Shown here: one piece after another, positions 1-10,040 of the stretch
How the letters are laid out: each line of letters begins with the position of its first letter
How positions within the stretch are numbered: the first letter of the stretch is position 1
Assembly (NCBI GenBank): GCA_017409345.1
Contig: JAFQSX010000017.1
Location: forward strand, 62,001 to 126,000
Source: Muribaculaceae bacterium
Lineage (GTDB): Bacteria > Bacteroidota > Bacteroidia > Bacteroidales > Muribaculaceae
Reading direction: 5' to 3'
DNA: 64,000 nucleotides
Made by a program: the position numbers and the translations under genes
Notes under the pieces: model-generated
What the model saw: only the letters and a program-made list of their open reading frames with translations
Databases searched by the model: none
Told to the model about the DNA's origin: nothing

Positions 1-134
1 TGAGGTTTGGGGATTACAAACGTGATGTCCATATCGCCACACTCCCACATACCCTTTGTGAGACCATAACTGGCAGTTCCGAGACCGCCTAGGATATGAG
101 GTGGAAATTCCCACCCAAACATTAATGCTTTCAT
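1..134 (-). CDS. Glycosyltransferase, glycogen synthase-like (5' end only; runs off the left edge)
   Basis: Only the first 44 or so codons are in the window. Reading the minus strand from an ATG at 134 gives MKALMFGWEFPPHILGG and continues LGTASYGLTKGM, the N-terminal signature of GT-B glycosyltransferases of the glycogen/starch synthase group in Bacteroidetes: the GG-L-G loop binds the nucleotide-sugar phosphates. It starts 28 nt after the stop of the debranching enzyme, on the same strand, so the two are very probably one operon for storage glucan metabolism in the cytosol. The match is based on the N-terminus only. Whether it is a GT5 GlgA or a related GT4 enzyme cannot be decided without the rest. 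Confidence 0.8.
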   Translation of the reverse strand, partial: MKALMFGWEFPPHILGGLGTASYGLTKGMWECGDMDITFVIPKP

Positions 135-162
135 AATCTTTACGTCGGTATATGTTGAGTGA

Positions 163-2106
163 TTAAACAGTTAATTTTTTAAGAGTGCGCAATGTGCGAA
201 GCACTTCGGCCACATTGGTTGCATGAGAAATAGCACCACGTCCGGCAAATGGAGGATTACCATCGTAGAGTTGAGATAATGATCCGATACAACCTTGCGA
301 CATTTCGTCTTCAAAGCCGATGAGCATGCGGTCGATATATGACACCCCACTCATGCCAAACACACGAAGATAAGCATCGGCATAGAAGCCCATCAACCAT
401 GGACGTGCCGGGCCATTGTGAAGTGAGATTTCGCGATCTTCGGGCGAACCGAGATAGAACGGACGATAGCCGTAACTTCTTGGTGACAAAGAGCGCAATC
501 CCTTAGGTGTGAGCAATTCGCGAGTCACAACATCAAGCACGCGTTTGCGTTGACGGCGATCAAGTGGAGAATAATCAAGCCCTATTGCTATTGCCATATT
601 TGGGCGCACCGATGGGTCGGCATAAGTTCCATTCACATAGTCATATAGATAACCATAGTCATTAAGGAACATATCGACAAATGGTTGTGCCATTTTTTCG
701 ACTTGTGCCATACATTTATCATGAAACTCTTGGCGATTTTCGTCATTTTCGCATAAAGTGGCAGCAAAACGCAATGCATTATACCACAAAGCATTAAACT
801 CAACAAGATATCCTGTGCGAGGCACTACAGGCTTACCCCACATCATTGAGTTCATCCACGATACGGGAGTTGATGTACCAATGGTTGATACCATTGCATT
901 GTCATCAACTTGCAGATTGGGGTGATTGTTTTCAAGGATATAGTTGATTATTTTTTCAACTAAATCCATATATGCTTCATGAGCAGCCGATGTGCTTATT
1001 GACTTGGCATATTGTTGCACTGCCCATACTGCCCAAAGTGGAATATCAGGAAGGTCAATGCCATGAATGCGTGCGCTCAACTCGCCGGTTTCCATAAACT
1101 TCACTAGTTCACTACTTGCTGTTGCCATAATTGACTCAAAGTCATATTTATGGTCAATGGCCAATGTAGTGCCGGGTAGCGACATAAACGTATTTCGAGC
1201 CAATACAGTACCCCATGGATAACCCGATAGGATAAAGTCGCCATCTTTATCTTTGAGATAGAACTGCTTCGCAGCATTTTTCAAGCAATTAAAGAAACTT
1301 GAACGACATGTGCGCGATGCAATCTCTTTTTCATACATTTTGTTTAGTGAACGTGGCGAAACTTCTTTGATACCGGCCGAGAATATTATCGATTCACCCT
1401 TTTTAATAGGCACTTCAAAATATCCCGGTACCCAAAGGTCTTCGGTATAAGGCACTCCTCGTTCAAGGTCTTTCACATACTCGATGCCGTTGTACCAATG
1501 TGGATCATTTACCCATTTAGGTTTATGGCTAAACTGCATATATAACGTAGGATAACCATTATAGAGACAACTCGCCACACCATTAGGCACCTCTTCGCAT
1601 GCTGTATTTAGGCTTGAATTAGCCATACACAATTCATTTGATTCACGGAATGCCAAGAATGGACGGAACTGCAATGTTGTGGGCGAATGAGCCTCAACCA
1701 ATGTGTAACGAATCAAAATGCGATTTTCGTGTGAAATGAAAATCTTCTCTTTTGTAAGAATTACACCACCCACACGATATGTGGTGCGAGGCACACTTTC
1801 GCAGTCAAATTCGCGAATGTATTTGTGCCCATTGGGGCTGTAAACCCCACCCTGATAACGATGTAAACCCAGATTAAATGGAGCACCATGTTGTATCACT
1901 GTTTCATCAAGCGATGACAACAAGACATGAGGTTTGTTGCCCATCTCAGCAATGGGAATTACCAACAACCCGTGTTGTTTACGGGTATTACAACCCACAA
2001 CGCTTGTACAGTGATAAGCACCTGATTGGTTGGTGCGAAGCATCTCTTTAGGTAGAGATTGCTCCAAGTTAATCATAAGGTTTTTATCAAACTTAAGATA
2101 ACTCAT
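163..2106 (-). CDS. Glycogen debranching enzyme, amylo-alpha-1,6-glucosidase type (GH133)
   Basis: 647 residues, a normal length for the bacterial/archaeal one-piece debranching enzyme. The N-terminal domain (about 20-250) opens with RTNQSGAYHCTSVVGCNTRK, a family hallmark, and the C-terminal (alpha/alpha)6 domain (about 270-640) has SGYPWGTVLARNTFMSLPG at 293-311, PVSWMN at 414-419, VVPRTGYLVEFNALWYNALR at 427-446 and LHNGPARPW near 590. It should hydrolyse the alpha-1,6-linked glucose left after phosphorylase action on glycogen, in the cytosol. It is followed after 28 nt by a glycogen synthase-like gene. Two positions that I recall as Asp in relatives (RDT and TWMD) are Asn here (N305, N419), which may affect catalysis. 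I am confident of the family, less so of activity. Confidence 0.88.
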   Translation of the reverse strand: MSYLKFDKNLMINLEQSLPKEMLRTNQSGAYHCTSVVGCNTRKQHGLLVIPIAEMGNKPHVLLSSLDETVIQHGAPFNLGLHRYQGGVYSPNGHKYIREFDCESVPRTTYRVGGVILTKEKIFISHENRILIRYTLVEAHSPTTLQFRPFLAFRESNELCMANSSLNTACEEVPNGVASCLYNGYPTLYMQFSHKPKWVNDPHWYNGIEYVKDLERGVPYTEDLWVPGYFEVPIKKGESIIFSAGIKEVSPRSLNKMYEKEIASRTCRSSFFNCLKNAAKQFYLKDKDGDFILSGYPWGTVLARNTFMSLPGTTLAIDHKYDFESIMATASSELVKFMETGELSARIHGIDLPDIPLWAVWAVQQYAKSISTSAAHEAYMDLVEKIINYILENNHPNLQVDDNAMVSTIGTSTPVSWMNSMMWGKPVVPRTGYLVEFNALWYNALRFAATLCENDENRQEFHDKCMAQVEKMAQPFVDMFLNDYGYLYDYVNGTYADPSVRPNMAIAIGLDYSPLDRRQRKRVLDVVTRELLTPKGLRSLSPRSYGYRPFYLGSPEDREISLHNGPARPWLMGFYADAYLRVFGMSGVSYIDRMLIGFEDEMSQGCIGSLSQLYDGNPPFAGRGAISHATNVAEVLRTLRTLKKLTV

Positions 2107-2430
2107 TATTAGTATTTTATTGTTAGATATTTAGTGTTTAGGTATTAATTTACGAATTTCGCAATTTTTTTTTAATCTCACAAATATTTCTTTAACTATT
2201 CGCCATTTCACGCTTTTTTACTTTATTAATTCGAGCATTTGAGCCATTTTATTGATATTTTGGCAAAAATACAACACCTTTCCCAAAATACTCAATTTTA
2301 AAATCATGCAATTACAAGAAAGATTTCATTGTTAAAAAACTCAAAAAGGAGGATATTTTATTGAATATTCCATATAAATTATAGATATTTGTAAAAATAA
2401 AGGTGATAATTCCTTAAACTAAAAAGCACC
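2107..2430. other. Divergent intergenic region with a candidate promoter for the glycogen operon
   Basis: 324 bp of A+T-rich sequence between the divergent debranching-enzyme gene and the toxin-locus operon. On the minus strand TATTTTTG at 2264-2271 fits the Bacteroidales -7 element TAnnTTTG, with TTG (2293-2295) 21 nt upstream. This predicts a start near 2257 and a leader of about 150 nt for the glycogen operon. For the plus-strand operon I see only the imperfect GATATTTG near 2387-2394. No reading frame, hairpin terminator or repeat was seen. Confidence 0.4.
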
Positions 2431-3564
2431 ATGAAAATAACAAGATTAAAGATGCTTATCTTGTTTTGTGTTATTGTTGTGGGCTCCTTGATGGGGAATG
2501 AGATAACAAAAACGCACAATCTGCCCCAGAATGGGGACAATTTCACAAAAACGAGAATGTCATTTGTTGCTCCCGGAGATTCGGGAAAGAATATTGTTTG
2601 GGATTTTTCTCAGGCACAGGTTGTTGATGGCAACTCAAAAGTTTTTTATAGTGTCATTGATGATTCGTTGATTAATACAACCGAATATGGCACACGTTAT
2701 GATTTTCGATTACGAGGCGATACTCTTTTATGGCGAGGTTATGAAAATCGTAGTACATTCATGCGAGATTCTAATGCTGCGATAGAGTTGATTTATCCAA
2801 TGCGTTATGGCGATAACGCATCTAAACCATATTGTTTTCATGGGGAATATTCACGATCAATGGCAGTGCGAATTAATGGTAGTTCAAGCGTATTTTGTGA
2901 TGGAGAGGGGGTGATTTATCTTCCTGATGGCGATACCATTACCGGTGTTATTAGAGTCCATCGTATATGTAATTCCACTATTAATATGATGCGAAAAGAA
3001 GATGATACCACTCGAGTTCTGAATATTGCCGATACAACTATGCGGCGTATAGAAGAACGATATACATGGTATGCACGAGGTTATCGTTATCCCATAGTGG
3101 AAACTATAATCAATACCAACTTTTATAGAGGAAAAGAAACCGGCAAGCAAGGAGCAACATTTATATGCTATCCATCGGAACAAACATACAAAACTAATGA
3201 CAAAGAAAATCAAATATTAAGGCAACAAACAAAAAGTAATAATGCACTAGGAACGATTCAGGTATCAAGTAAATTAAAAGAAGATGCAGATGGCTCTAAC
3301 GCACCATCAATAGAGTCCCCGTTAGCCAACAATGATATAGTAATCTCATATAAAGATGAAACCTTAAAAATAACTTTTTCGAATCAAACAGTGAATGCAG
3401 GAGGTATTGATTATGTGTTGTGCGATGTGTTAGGACGAGTTTTTGCATCGGGAAATACAAATAATCCCAATTTAGAGATAAATGAATTGCCCCAAGGAGA
3501 TTATATACTATCAATAAACAATAACGGAGAACAAATAACACGAAAAATACCATTAAAACACTAA
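2431..3564 (+). CDS. Secreted protein with a C-terminal T9SS-like sorting tail, first gene of the RHS locus
   Basis: 377 residues. An N-terminal signal sequence (about 1-22, MKITRLKMLILFCVIVVGSL) is followed by a body I cannot assign to a family. The last 75 or so residues (VISYKDETLKITF, then GGIDYVLCDVLGRVFASG, LPQGDYILSI, ending RKIPLKH) have the layout of a type A T9SS sorting domain: beta-strands, a YxLxDxLGR turn and an LPxGxYxLxI strand. The next gene, an RHS shell protein, starts only 6 nt after the stop, so the two are cotranscribed. I infer a secreted or surface partner in toxin delivery, possibly the anchor. No catalytic motif is visible. Confidence 0.75.
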   Translation: MKITRLKMLILFCVIVVGSLMGNEITKTHNLPQNGDNFTKTRMSFVAPGDSGKNIVWDFSQAQVVDGNSKVFYSVIDDSLINTTEYGTRYDFRLRGDTLLWRGYENRSTFMRDSNAAIELIYPMRYGDNASKPYCFHGEYSRSMAVRINGSSSVFCDGEGVIYLPDGDTITGVIRVHRICNSTINMMRKEDDTTRVLNIADTTMRRIEERYTWYARGYRYPIVETIINTNFYRGKETGKQGATFICYPSEQTYKTNDKENQILRQQTKSNNALGTIQVSSKLKEDADGSNAPSIESPLANNDIVISYKDETLKITFSNQTVNAGGIDYVLCDVLGRVFASGNTNNPNLEINELPQGDYILSINNNGEQITRKIPLKH

Positions 3565-3570
3565 AATGCT

Positions 3571-6555
3571 ATGAAAATGAAAATAAAAATCATATTATTA
3601 TTTTTAATCATTGGATTCCAACAAATATATGCGTATATTCCAAAGGGAATAATTACACCAATAAGTCCAAATGCGACATCATTAGGAGAATATGGAGAAG
3701 TTCCGGTATCTCCATATACAGGATTACCATTAATTCAGATTCCATTATATGAGATAAGTTTGTCAGGACATACAATCCCAATATCTTTAAGTTATCATGC
3801 CGGAGGAGTTCGGCCGGATCAACATCCTAGTTGGACGGGTATGGGTTGGTCTCTTAATGCCGGAGGGTGTATATCTCGAATTGTAAAAGACCTGCCCGAC
3901 GAGTTTTATAATAGTAAAAATTGGATAGACGCAGAATTAGGTTATTATTATAAGTGTAATGAATACAATGTAGATTGGAATAATTTGGAAAATTTACAGG
4001 GATTTATTGAAAGTAACTCAAGTACAAATCTGTATCATAATGATACGGAACCCGACCAATTTAGCTTTAGTTTTTTAGATTATCAGGGTGGATTCTATTT
4101 AAATCCTAATGGCGAATGGCAAGTTAGATGCAATAAACCAATAAATGTCATTTTTAATGGCAATGATGATGATTTTACAATGGCATATGGAGAACAATCA
4201 GATTTTTTCAATCCATATGGGACTTATTATTCTTTACAAGGTCGGTCTCATTCGTTTAAGAAATTTACAATAATAGGAGAAGATGGAACACAATATATAT
4301 TTGGAGATAGAGATGAGGCAATAGAGTTTTCAGTGTTATTTTTTGATCAGAGAAATTCCTCTCAATGGGCAAATACATGGTATTTGACAAAAATTATTTA
4401 TCCAGAACAAAGGGAGGTCGAATTTAATTATACCAGAGGAAATTTTATTGCGCAAATTAATGTTTCCTCATATAGCATGGATTATTCTGCAGCAACAAAT
4501 GATTGGCTATTTGGTGTAAGTTGTTCAAGAGGTGAAAGTCGATATAATTATTACGATGGCTCTTTGATAATGCCATCATATTTAAGTAGTATTCATTGTG
4601 ATGATGTACATGTTTTATTTAGTACGACTTTAACTCAAGAGTTAGAATACGACTTCTTGAATAAGATCTGTAGGAATAAGGGTTTAGGCCCAGAATCTAT
4701 GCCAATATTGAAACATAACGATGTTAATAATCCAAATTTTACCCCTCTTGATTATCCATCATGTTTAGAGCGATTAAAATGGTGGCAGTTAGATCGGATG
4801 TCCATAAGTAAAGGGAATCAGCTACTAAGGAGTTACAAATTTAATTATAGTAATGATATTAACCAAAGATTAACATTGCAGTCGGTTGTTTTGGATAAAT
4901 ATATGGCAGATTCTATATATGCGTATTCTTTTGAGTATTATGCTCCGGAATTGCTCCCAGAATATGTCAATCAAACGAATGACCATTGGGGGTTTTATAA
5001 TGCAACACAACAATCCATAAACGCAAATAATTTGGGTAGTTATTATCAACAAAGAGAACCTAATCCTCAAGTTGCGCTGTATGGAACATTAAGTAAAATA
5101 ACATATCCAACTGGGGGATATACAAAATTTGTATATGAATCTCATAACTATAAAAAAAGAGTTACATTATCTCGTAATAATTGTGAAACATTATCAAATA
5201 ATAAGATTGCCGGAGGAATCCGAATAAAAGAAATCATAAATAGTCCATCGGGATTAGATAAAGATGCATATATAGAGAAACAATATTATTATGTGTCAGA
5301 TTTTTTACAAAATCGTTTGAATGCGACAGTCTCAAGTGGAGTTTTGTTAAATCCTGTACAATATAATTATACTGATTATAGAGTTCCAATTCTTAATGAA
5401 TCAGGAGGCGCGATTATTAATGCGTTCAGTTCTTTATCTGTTTTGCCTTTTACGGTTAATACTTGTGGCACACATATAGGATATTCCGAAGTTGTAGAAG
5501 AATATTCAGATGGGTCGTTTATAATATATAAGTATTCTAATGCAGATAATGGTTATTTAGATGACCTTGCTGATGTTTCTGTTCAAGGTCATACTAGTTA
5601 TGAACCATATTCGAGTAAAGATCAAGAACGAGGACTTCTGCTTTCTAAATCGGAATATAATTCACAAGGCATTATAACAAACAAAACGACATTTCAATAT
5701 GAAAAAAATGACAATTCGGTAAATAATTTTGTAGGAGCATTATTCCTTAATATAGTAGGTATTTGCAACTCAAATTATTATACTGAAGCTACAGCATATA
5801 GAAATTATACCTATTCCATGCGACCCAAAAAACAAATAGAGACTATATATGAAGGTGGAGATTCTATAAGAGAAGAAACCACATACACATATAACAACTT
5901 GGGGTTGGTTGAAACAATAACCACTAACCAAAGTGATTCAAATCAGCAACGTGTAACTCTAAAATACCCAAATTCATATAGTGGAACCTATTATGAACAG
6001 ATGGTAGAAAACAATAGAATATCCCCTGTTGTAGAAAAAGTGATAGAGACGATTAATGGCTATACATATACAACAGAGTTTAAGCAAAACAATAAATATG
6101 AAAGCAATCCTGTAAAACCATCTTCGACATATTATGCATATGGCAATGATGCATATCGCTTGGTTTCATCATATAAATATGACCAATACTATAATCTGGT
6201 TGAAAGTAATCCCATAAATGCGCCAATAACCTCTTATTTGTGGGGATATAAAGGCTTGTATCCAGTAGCAGAAATTAAAGGTCTTTCACATAATGTTGTT
6301 TCTGAGAAGTTGAATAATTCTAATTTTACAATGACAGATACTCCAGATACGACAGCATTAAGTAATTTAAGAGCATCTTTGACTACTGGAACAATGACGA
6401 CTTATTATTATAACGCATTTGGCAAAATCAGTAAAATAATAAATCCTAATGGAAGATGTACGACTTATCATTATGACATATTAGGCAGATTGGTAGCCAT
6501 TAAAGATGAAGATGGAAATTATATAGAGGTTTATAATTACAATTACGCACACTAA
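3571..6555 (+). CDS. RHS/YD-repeat shell protein without a core or toxin tip
   Basis: 994 residues with a signal peptide (about 1-21, hydrophobic KIILLFLIIGFQ). The N-terminal part contains SLSYHAGGVRPDQHPSWTG (73-92 area), the opening module of Bacteroidetes RHS proteins and resembling SpvB/TcB shells. The middle is rich in Tyr/Asn/Gly beta-strand repeats, and the C-terminus shows typical YD repeats (TYYYNAFGKISKIINPNG, TTYHYDILGRLVAIKDEDGN). It stops shortly after these repeats and has neither the RHS core motif nor a variable tip. The next gene begins 13 nt later with its own signal peptide, so this is a split RHS system and not one gene broken by a frameshift. It probably forms part of the RHS cocoon that carries the toxin of the next gene. 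Confidence 0.85.
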   Translation: MKMKIKIILLFLIIGFQQIYAYIPKGIITPISPNATSLGEYGEVPVSPYTGLPLIQIPLYEISLSGHTIPISLSYHAGGVRPDQHPSWTGMGWSLNAGGCISRIVKDLPDEFYNSKNWIDAELGYYYKCNEYNVDWNNLENLQGFIESNSSTNLYHNDTEPDQFSFSFLDYQGGFYLNPNGEWQVRCNKPINVIFNGNDDDFTMAYGEQSDFFNPYGTYYSLQGRSHSFKKFTIIGEDGTQYIFGDRDEAIEFSVLFFDQRNSSQWANTWYLTKIIYPEQREVEFNYTRGNFIAQINVSSYSMDYSAATNDWLFGVSCSRGESRYNYYDGSLIMPSYLSSIHCDDVHVLFSTTLTQELEYDFLNKICRNKGLGPESMPILKHNDVNNPNFTPLDYPSCLERLKWWQLDRMSISKGNQLLRSYKFNYSNDINQRLTLQSVVLDKYMADSIYAYSFEYYAPELLPEYVNQTNDHWGFYNATQQSINANNLGSYYQQREPNPQVALYGTLSKITYPTGGYTKFVYESHNYKKRVTLSRNNCETLSNNKIAGGIRIKEIINSPSGLDKDAYIEKQYYYVSDFLQNRLNATVSSGVLLNPVQYNYTDYRVPILNESGGAIINAFSSLSVLPFTVNTCGTHIGYSEVVEEYSDGSFIIYKYSNADNGYLDDLADVSVQGHTSYEPYSSKDQERGLLLSKSEYNSQGIITNKTTFQYEKNDNSVNNFVGALFLNIVGICNSNYYTEATAYRNYTYSMRPKKQIETIYEGGDSIREETTYTYNNLGLVETITTNQSDSNQQRVTLKYPNSYSGTYYEQMVENNRISPVVEKVIETINGYTYTTEFKQNNKYESNPVKPSSTYYAYGNDAYRLVSSYKYDQYYNLVESNPINAPITSYLWGYKGLYPVAEIKGLSHNVVSEKLNNSNFTMTDTPDTTALSNLRASLTTGTMTTYYYNAFGKISKIINPNGRCTTYHYDILGRLVAIKDEDGNYIEVYNYNYAH

Positions 6556-6568
6556 ATCTTCCTTATCC

Positions 6569-9500
6569 ATGAAACAAATACTTGCATACTTATTTGCGCT
6601 ATTGTCAGTGCCATTTATAATAGCACAGACCGATTCGGTAGTAATAACATATCCAACCGATGCCGTAACACCACCACTGACAATTACAGGTTCGACAACC
6701 AGAAATTATGTGTCAAAGGCGGTGTTTACACAAGGGGTGAAAAGACTGACATCAGTAACTCCTGCACGAGCAATAATCACTACTACGTTTTACGATGGAT
6801 TTGGTCGAAAGCAACAGACCGTTCTTCGTAATAATAATTCAGGGAAAGACCTTGCCGATTATTATGAATATGATAATCGAGGTCGAGTAGTGCGTCAATA
6901 TCTTCCCGGCGCAATCTCAGGTTCGGGCAATTATGCTTCGCTTGACCAAATAACAGCAAGTCACACTTCGTTATATCCTGGAGATGCCACTAATGCATTT
7001 GTTTCAAACGAATATGATGCATCGGTTACTCCACGCACAATCATTACAAAAAAAACCGGAAACGATTGGCACGCGAGTGCCGGTACAACCTCGCAATATC
7101 ATATAAATAAAACCTCAGGAAAGTATAGTTGTAACAAATTTACTCTTAACGGAGGGAATAATGGAAGTCTTAATAACTCAGGCATTTATCCATCAGGACG
7201 ATTGCATGTGACAAGTGTTATTGATGAAGACAACCGCGAAACTATAATCTTCAAAGATTTTAATGATAGTATCTATCTGCATCGCAGAGTGCTTGATGAA
7301 AACAACTATGCCGACACTTACTACATATACGACAATATAGGGAATATTAGGTATGTGATACCACCAATGGCATCGGTTGCCCTAGTTTCATCGACAGGAA
7401 TAATCACCGATGATAACGAAACACTTCAAGATTATTGTTATATTTATAAATACGATAGTCGCAATCGCCTTGAAGAAAAGAAACTTCCCGGAGCAGAGTC
7501 AATATATTACATATACGATGGTTGTGATTTGTTGCGATATAGTCAAGATGGCAATCAAAGATATAAAAATGTTTGGACTGCTTATGCCTATGACAGCCAA
7601 TTTAGGCTGGCATATACATGTGAGATCTCATTCCCGGAACTTACCCTTATTCCCAATATAAGGAGTCAAATGTTAGGGCGACAAGATAAATCTTATTTTG
7701 TTGGAGAGGCTGGAGAAGTCAAAGGATATTCCAATGTGGTTAATCCAGGAACTATAAATAAAATAACACTTGTTAACTATTATGATAATTATGATTTTCT
7801 AAATTTATACTCAGCCGAAAAAGATTCGATGGAGTATAAGGTCGTTAGGAATTATGATTGGCGATATGAAAATGAAACAACCCCCACCCATTCAGTTTTA
7901 GGGGAAAAAACCGGGGTGGCGATTTCGGTCCTCGGCGATTCAGTGATGCTCCCCGGGGTGTGGTATTACGACAAAGACGGCAATGTCATTCAGAGTTGCG
8001 AGAAGAACCATTTGGGGGGATATGACCGAAAGTTGTATCGCTTATCGTTTGTTGGCAACCCAATTTCGATGCGACACGAACATTCCTCTGCCGACACTTC
8101 ATGTGTAGATGTATATACCTATTCCTATGACATTCAATTGCGACCGACATCTGTGAGTTTGTCGCACAATGGCAGTGAATCAATGTTTGAGTATAATAAC
8201 ACCTATAACAGCCTCGGTCAGTTATCATCGCAAGCATTGGGAGAGGGCTTGATAGAAACCACATACCAATATAATATTCAAGGGTGGACTACGCATATAG
8301 ATAACAATAAATTCCATCAACAATTATATTATGAGACGCACCCATACGGAGGCGAAGAAAGTCTCACAGGAAACGTGTGTGCCATGAGTTGGGCAAGTGA
8401 TGGCAGAGATACCGGAGGAAATATAGCACCAACAATCCAACGTACATACCTATATGATTATGACCGGCTCGACCGGCTCACATCAGCACAATATGTGGAA
8501 TCAGAGCCACGCTCCGATATTACATATCAAACTACCAACACTCCCGATTATTCCACTGCTTACACTTATGACCTCAACGGAAATATCATATCGTTGCGAC
8601 GTAACGGATTAATGAGCCGAGAACCCGCCGACACCTACGAACTGTGGACCTTTGGCGAGATTGATAATGTGGAGATGACCTACAACGGCAATCAGTTGAG
8701 TCGCATTGATGATGCCGACGAAGATATTGTGTTATCATCTTCTATGGATATAATAGAGACGCCATTACAAACAGCATACGATAGAAATGGTAATCTTAGT
8801 TATTTTTCCAAGAGAGGAATTTCACGCGTTAGATATAATTCATTAAATCTTCCTGAATCATATTTGCTCGGTAATGAGAGAGTACGAATAGTCTATGATG
8901 CCACCGGACGGAAATTAAGTGAGATATATGAGGTGCTACCACAATCACTCGCTTCTACCATTTCCGAGATGGAAACAGAAGAAACTGCAGAGAGTCAAAC
9001 GAATGATTCATTATGGGTACAAATAAGTCGTCGTGATTATAGTGGCAACTATATCTATCAGAATGGCAATATTAGCATGATAATAACTCCGGCAGGATAT
9101 ATATCGGGAAGCATGCGATATTACTATTTGAAAGATTATCAGGGGAATAATAGTGTAGTGTTGAATCAAAACGGAGTCGTTCAACAGATTAATCATTATT
9201 ACCCCTACGGCTCATTGATGGGAGAGGTAATGAACACCTCATCGCAACCCTATCGTTATGGAGGGAAGGAATTGGTAACATTGGGTGGCTTGAACCTTAG
9301 CGACTTCGGTGCTCGTTGGCTCGACTCTCCCAGTGGCACATTTACCACCATGGACCCACTTTGCGAAGACTTCCAACATCTCTCCCCCTACCTTTACTGT
9401 GCAGGTAATTCAATTAAATATATTGACCCAAGTGGAATGGATATATGGGAAGTTAATGGTCAGGGAGAAATAGTCAATCGAGTAATTAATAAGGAAGAGG

Positions 9501-10018
9501 ATAAAATAATTATGGTAAATGATGATGGTAGTGCTAAAATTGATGAAGAAGGGAATGAAGTGTCTATTTCTTTTGAATATGGAACTATAATATCTCAAAA
9601 ATCAAGAAAACATCTTGTTGACAATGAAGTAGTAGATGTTGATATTTTCAGAGTAAGAGGAGATCAGAATGGGGAAATTTTATTTAAGTTTCTAAGCGAT
9701 AATGTTACAACTACAGATGTTGGGATAGAATACTCTTTATTTCAAACTGGACATTCAGGTAGTAGAGGATTGAATTTTGTTTCCACAAGCCATATGCCTG
9801 GGGCAGATGCAAGTTATAGTTTGTTGTGGAATAATCAAATTGGAGATGGCTATTTTTTAAGGAAAGCCTTTCATTCTCATCCAATTGGAACATCTCCGTC
9901 TGGGCCCGATCAAAATAATGCAAAAAAAATCACATCGGATATGATTAAAAGATACAATACTACACCTTTGTTTTTTATATATCATGTTCCAACAAAAAAA
10001 ATAATTCAATATAAATAA
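6569..10018 (+). CDS. RHS polymorphic toxin with a C-terminal JAB-like metallopeptidase tip
   Basis: 1149 residues. Signal peptide at about 1-19 (ILAYLFALLSVPFIIAQ); an N-terminal DUF6443-like module (about 45-115, FYDGFGRKQQTVLRNN, YYEYDNRGRVVRQYLPG); YD repeats through the middle; the RHS core at about 870-955 (YYPYGSLMGE, YRYGGKEL, SDFGARWLDSPSGTFTTMDP, SPYLYCAGNSIKYIDPSGMD). The tip starts after the DPSGMDIW hinge. It ends in a JAMM-type motif: H1102, H1104 (HSHP), S1111 and D1114 (SGPD), as in the Toxin-JAB1 class of zinc peptidases found in Bacteroidetes polymorphic toxins. The tip DNA is clearly more A+T-rich than the core DNA, as expected for an exchanged cassette. A small secreted protein gene, the candidate immunity gene, follows after 22 nt. 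Confidence 0.85.
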   Translation: MKQILAYLFALLSVPFIIAQTDSVVITYPTDAVTPPLTITGSTTRNYVSKAVFTQGVKRLTSVTPARAIITTTFYDGFGRKQQTVLRNNNSGKDLADYYEYDNRGRVVRQYLPGAISGSGNYASLDQITASHTSLYPGDATNAFVSNEYDASVTPRTIITKKTGNDWHASAGTTSQYHINKTSGKYSCNKFTLNGGNNGSLNNSGIYPSGRLHVTSVIDEDNRETIIFKDFNDSIYLHRRVLDENNYADTYYIYDNIGNIRYVIPPMASVALVSSTGIITDDNETLQDYCYIYKYDSRNRLEEKKLPGAESIYYIYDGCDLLRYSQDGNQRYKNVWTAYAYDSQFRLAYTCEISFPELTLIPNIRSQMLGRQDKSYFVGEAGEVKGYSNVVNPGTINKITLVNYYDNYDFLNLYSAEKDSMEYKVVRNYDWRYENETTPTHSVLGEKTGVAISVLGDSVMLPGVWYYDKDGNVIQSCEKNHLGGYDRKLYRLSFVGNPISMRHEHSSADTSCVDVYTYSYDIQLRPTSVSLSHNGSESMFEYNNTYNSLGQLSSQALGEGLIETTYQYNIQGWTTHIDNNKFHQQLYYETHPYGGEESLTGNVCAMSWASDGRDTGGNIAPTIQRTYLYDYDRLDRLTSAQYVESEPRSDITYQTTNTPDYSTAYTYDLNGNIISLRRNGLMSREPADTYELWTFGEIDNVEMTYNGNQLSRIDDADEDIVLSSSMDIIETPLQTAYDRNGNLSYFSKRGISRVRYNSLNLPESYLLGNERVRIVYDATGRKLSEIYEVLPQSLASTISEMETEETAESQTNDSLWVQISRRDYSGNYIYQNGNISMIITPAGYISGSMRYYYLKDYQGNNSVVLNQNGVVQQINHYYPYGSLMGEVMNTSSQPYRYGGKELVTLGGLNLSDFGARWLDSPSGTFTTMDPLCEDFQHLSPYLYCAGNSIKYIDPSGMDIWEVNGQGEIVNRVINKEEDKIIMVNDDGSAKIDEEGNEVSISFEYGTIISQKSRKHLVDNEVVDVDIFRVRGDQNGEILFKFLSDNVTTTDVGIEYSLFQTGHSGSRGLNFVSTSHMPGADASYSLLWNNQIGDGYFLRKAFHSHPIGTSPSGPDQNNAKKITSDMIKRYNTTPLFFIYHVPTKKIIQYK
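8537..9344 (+). repeat. RHS-core duplication, copy 1 (inside the full-length toxin gene)
   Basis: This stretch aligns with 10678-11487 downstream. Identity is high at both ends and very high over roughly 9041-9190 versus 11185-11335, where only scattered single-base changes are seen, and lower in the middle. The repeat ends at the PSG-F point of the core, just before the variable tip. Confidence 0.85.
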
Positions 10019-10040
10019 TTCAAATATAATTTTGTAAGTT

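Noticed and set aside
3571..10018. The two RHS genes as one gene split by a frameshift or sequencing error
   Set aside because: The second frame begins with its own signal peptide and a separate N-terminal module, and the first ends cleanly; the gap of 13 nt is ordinary for an operon.
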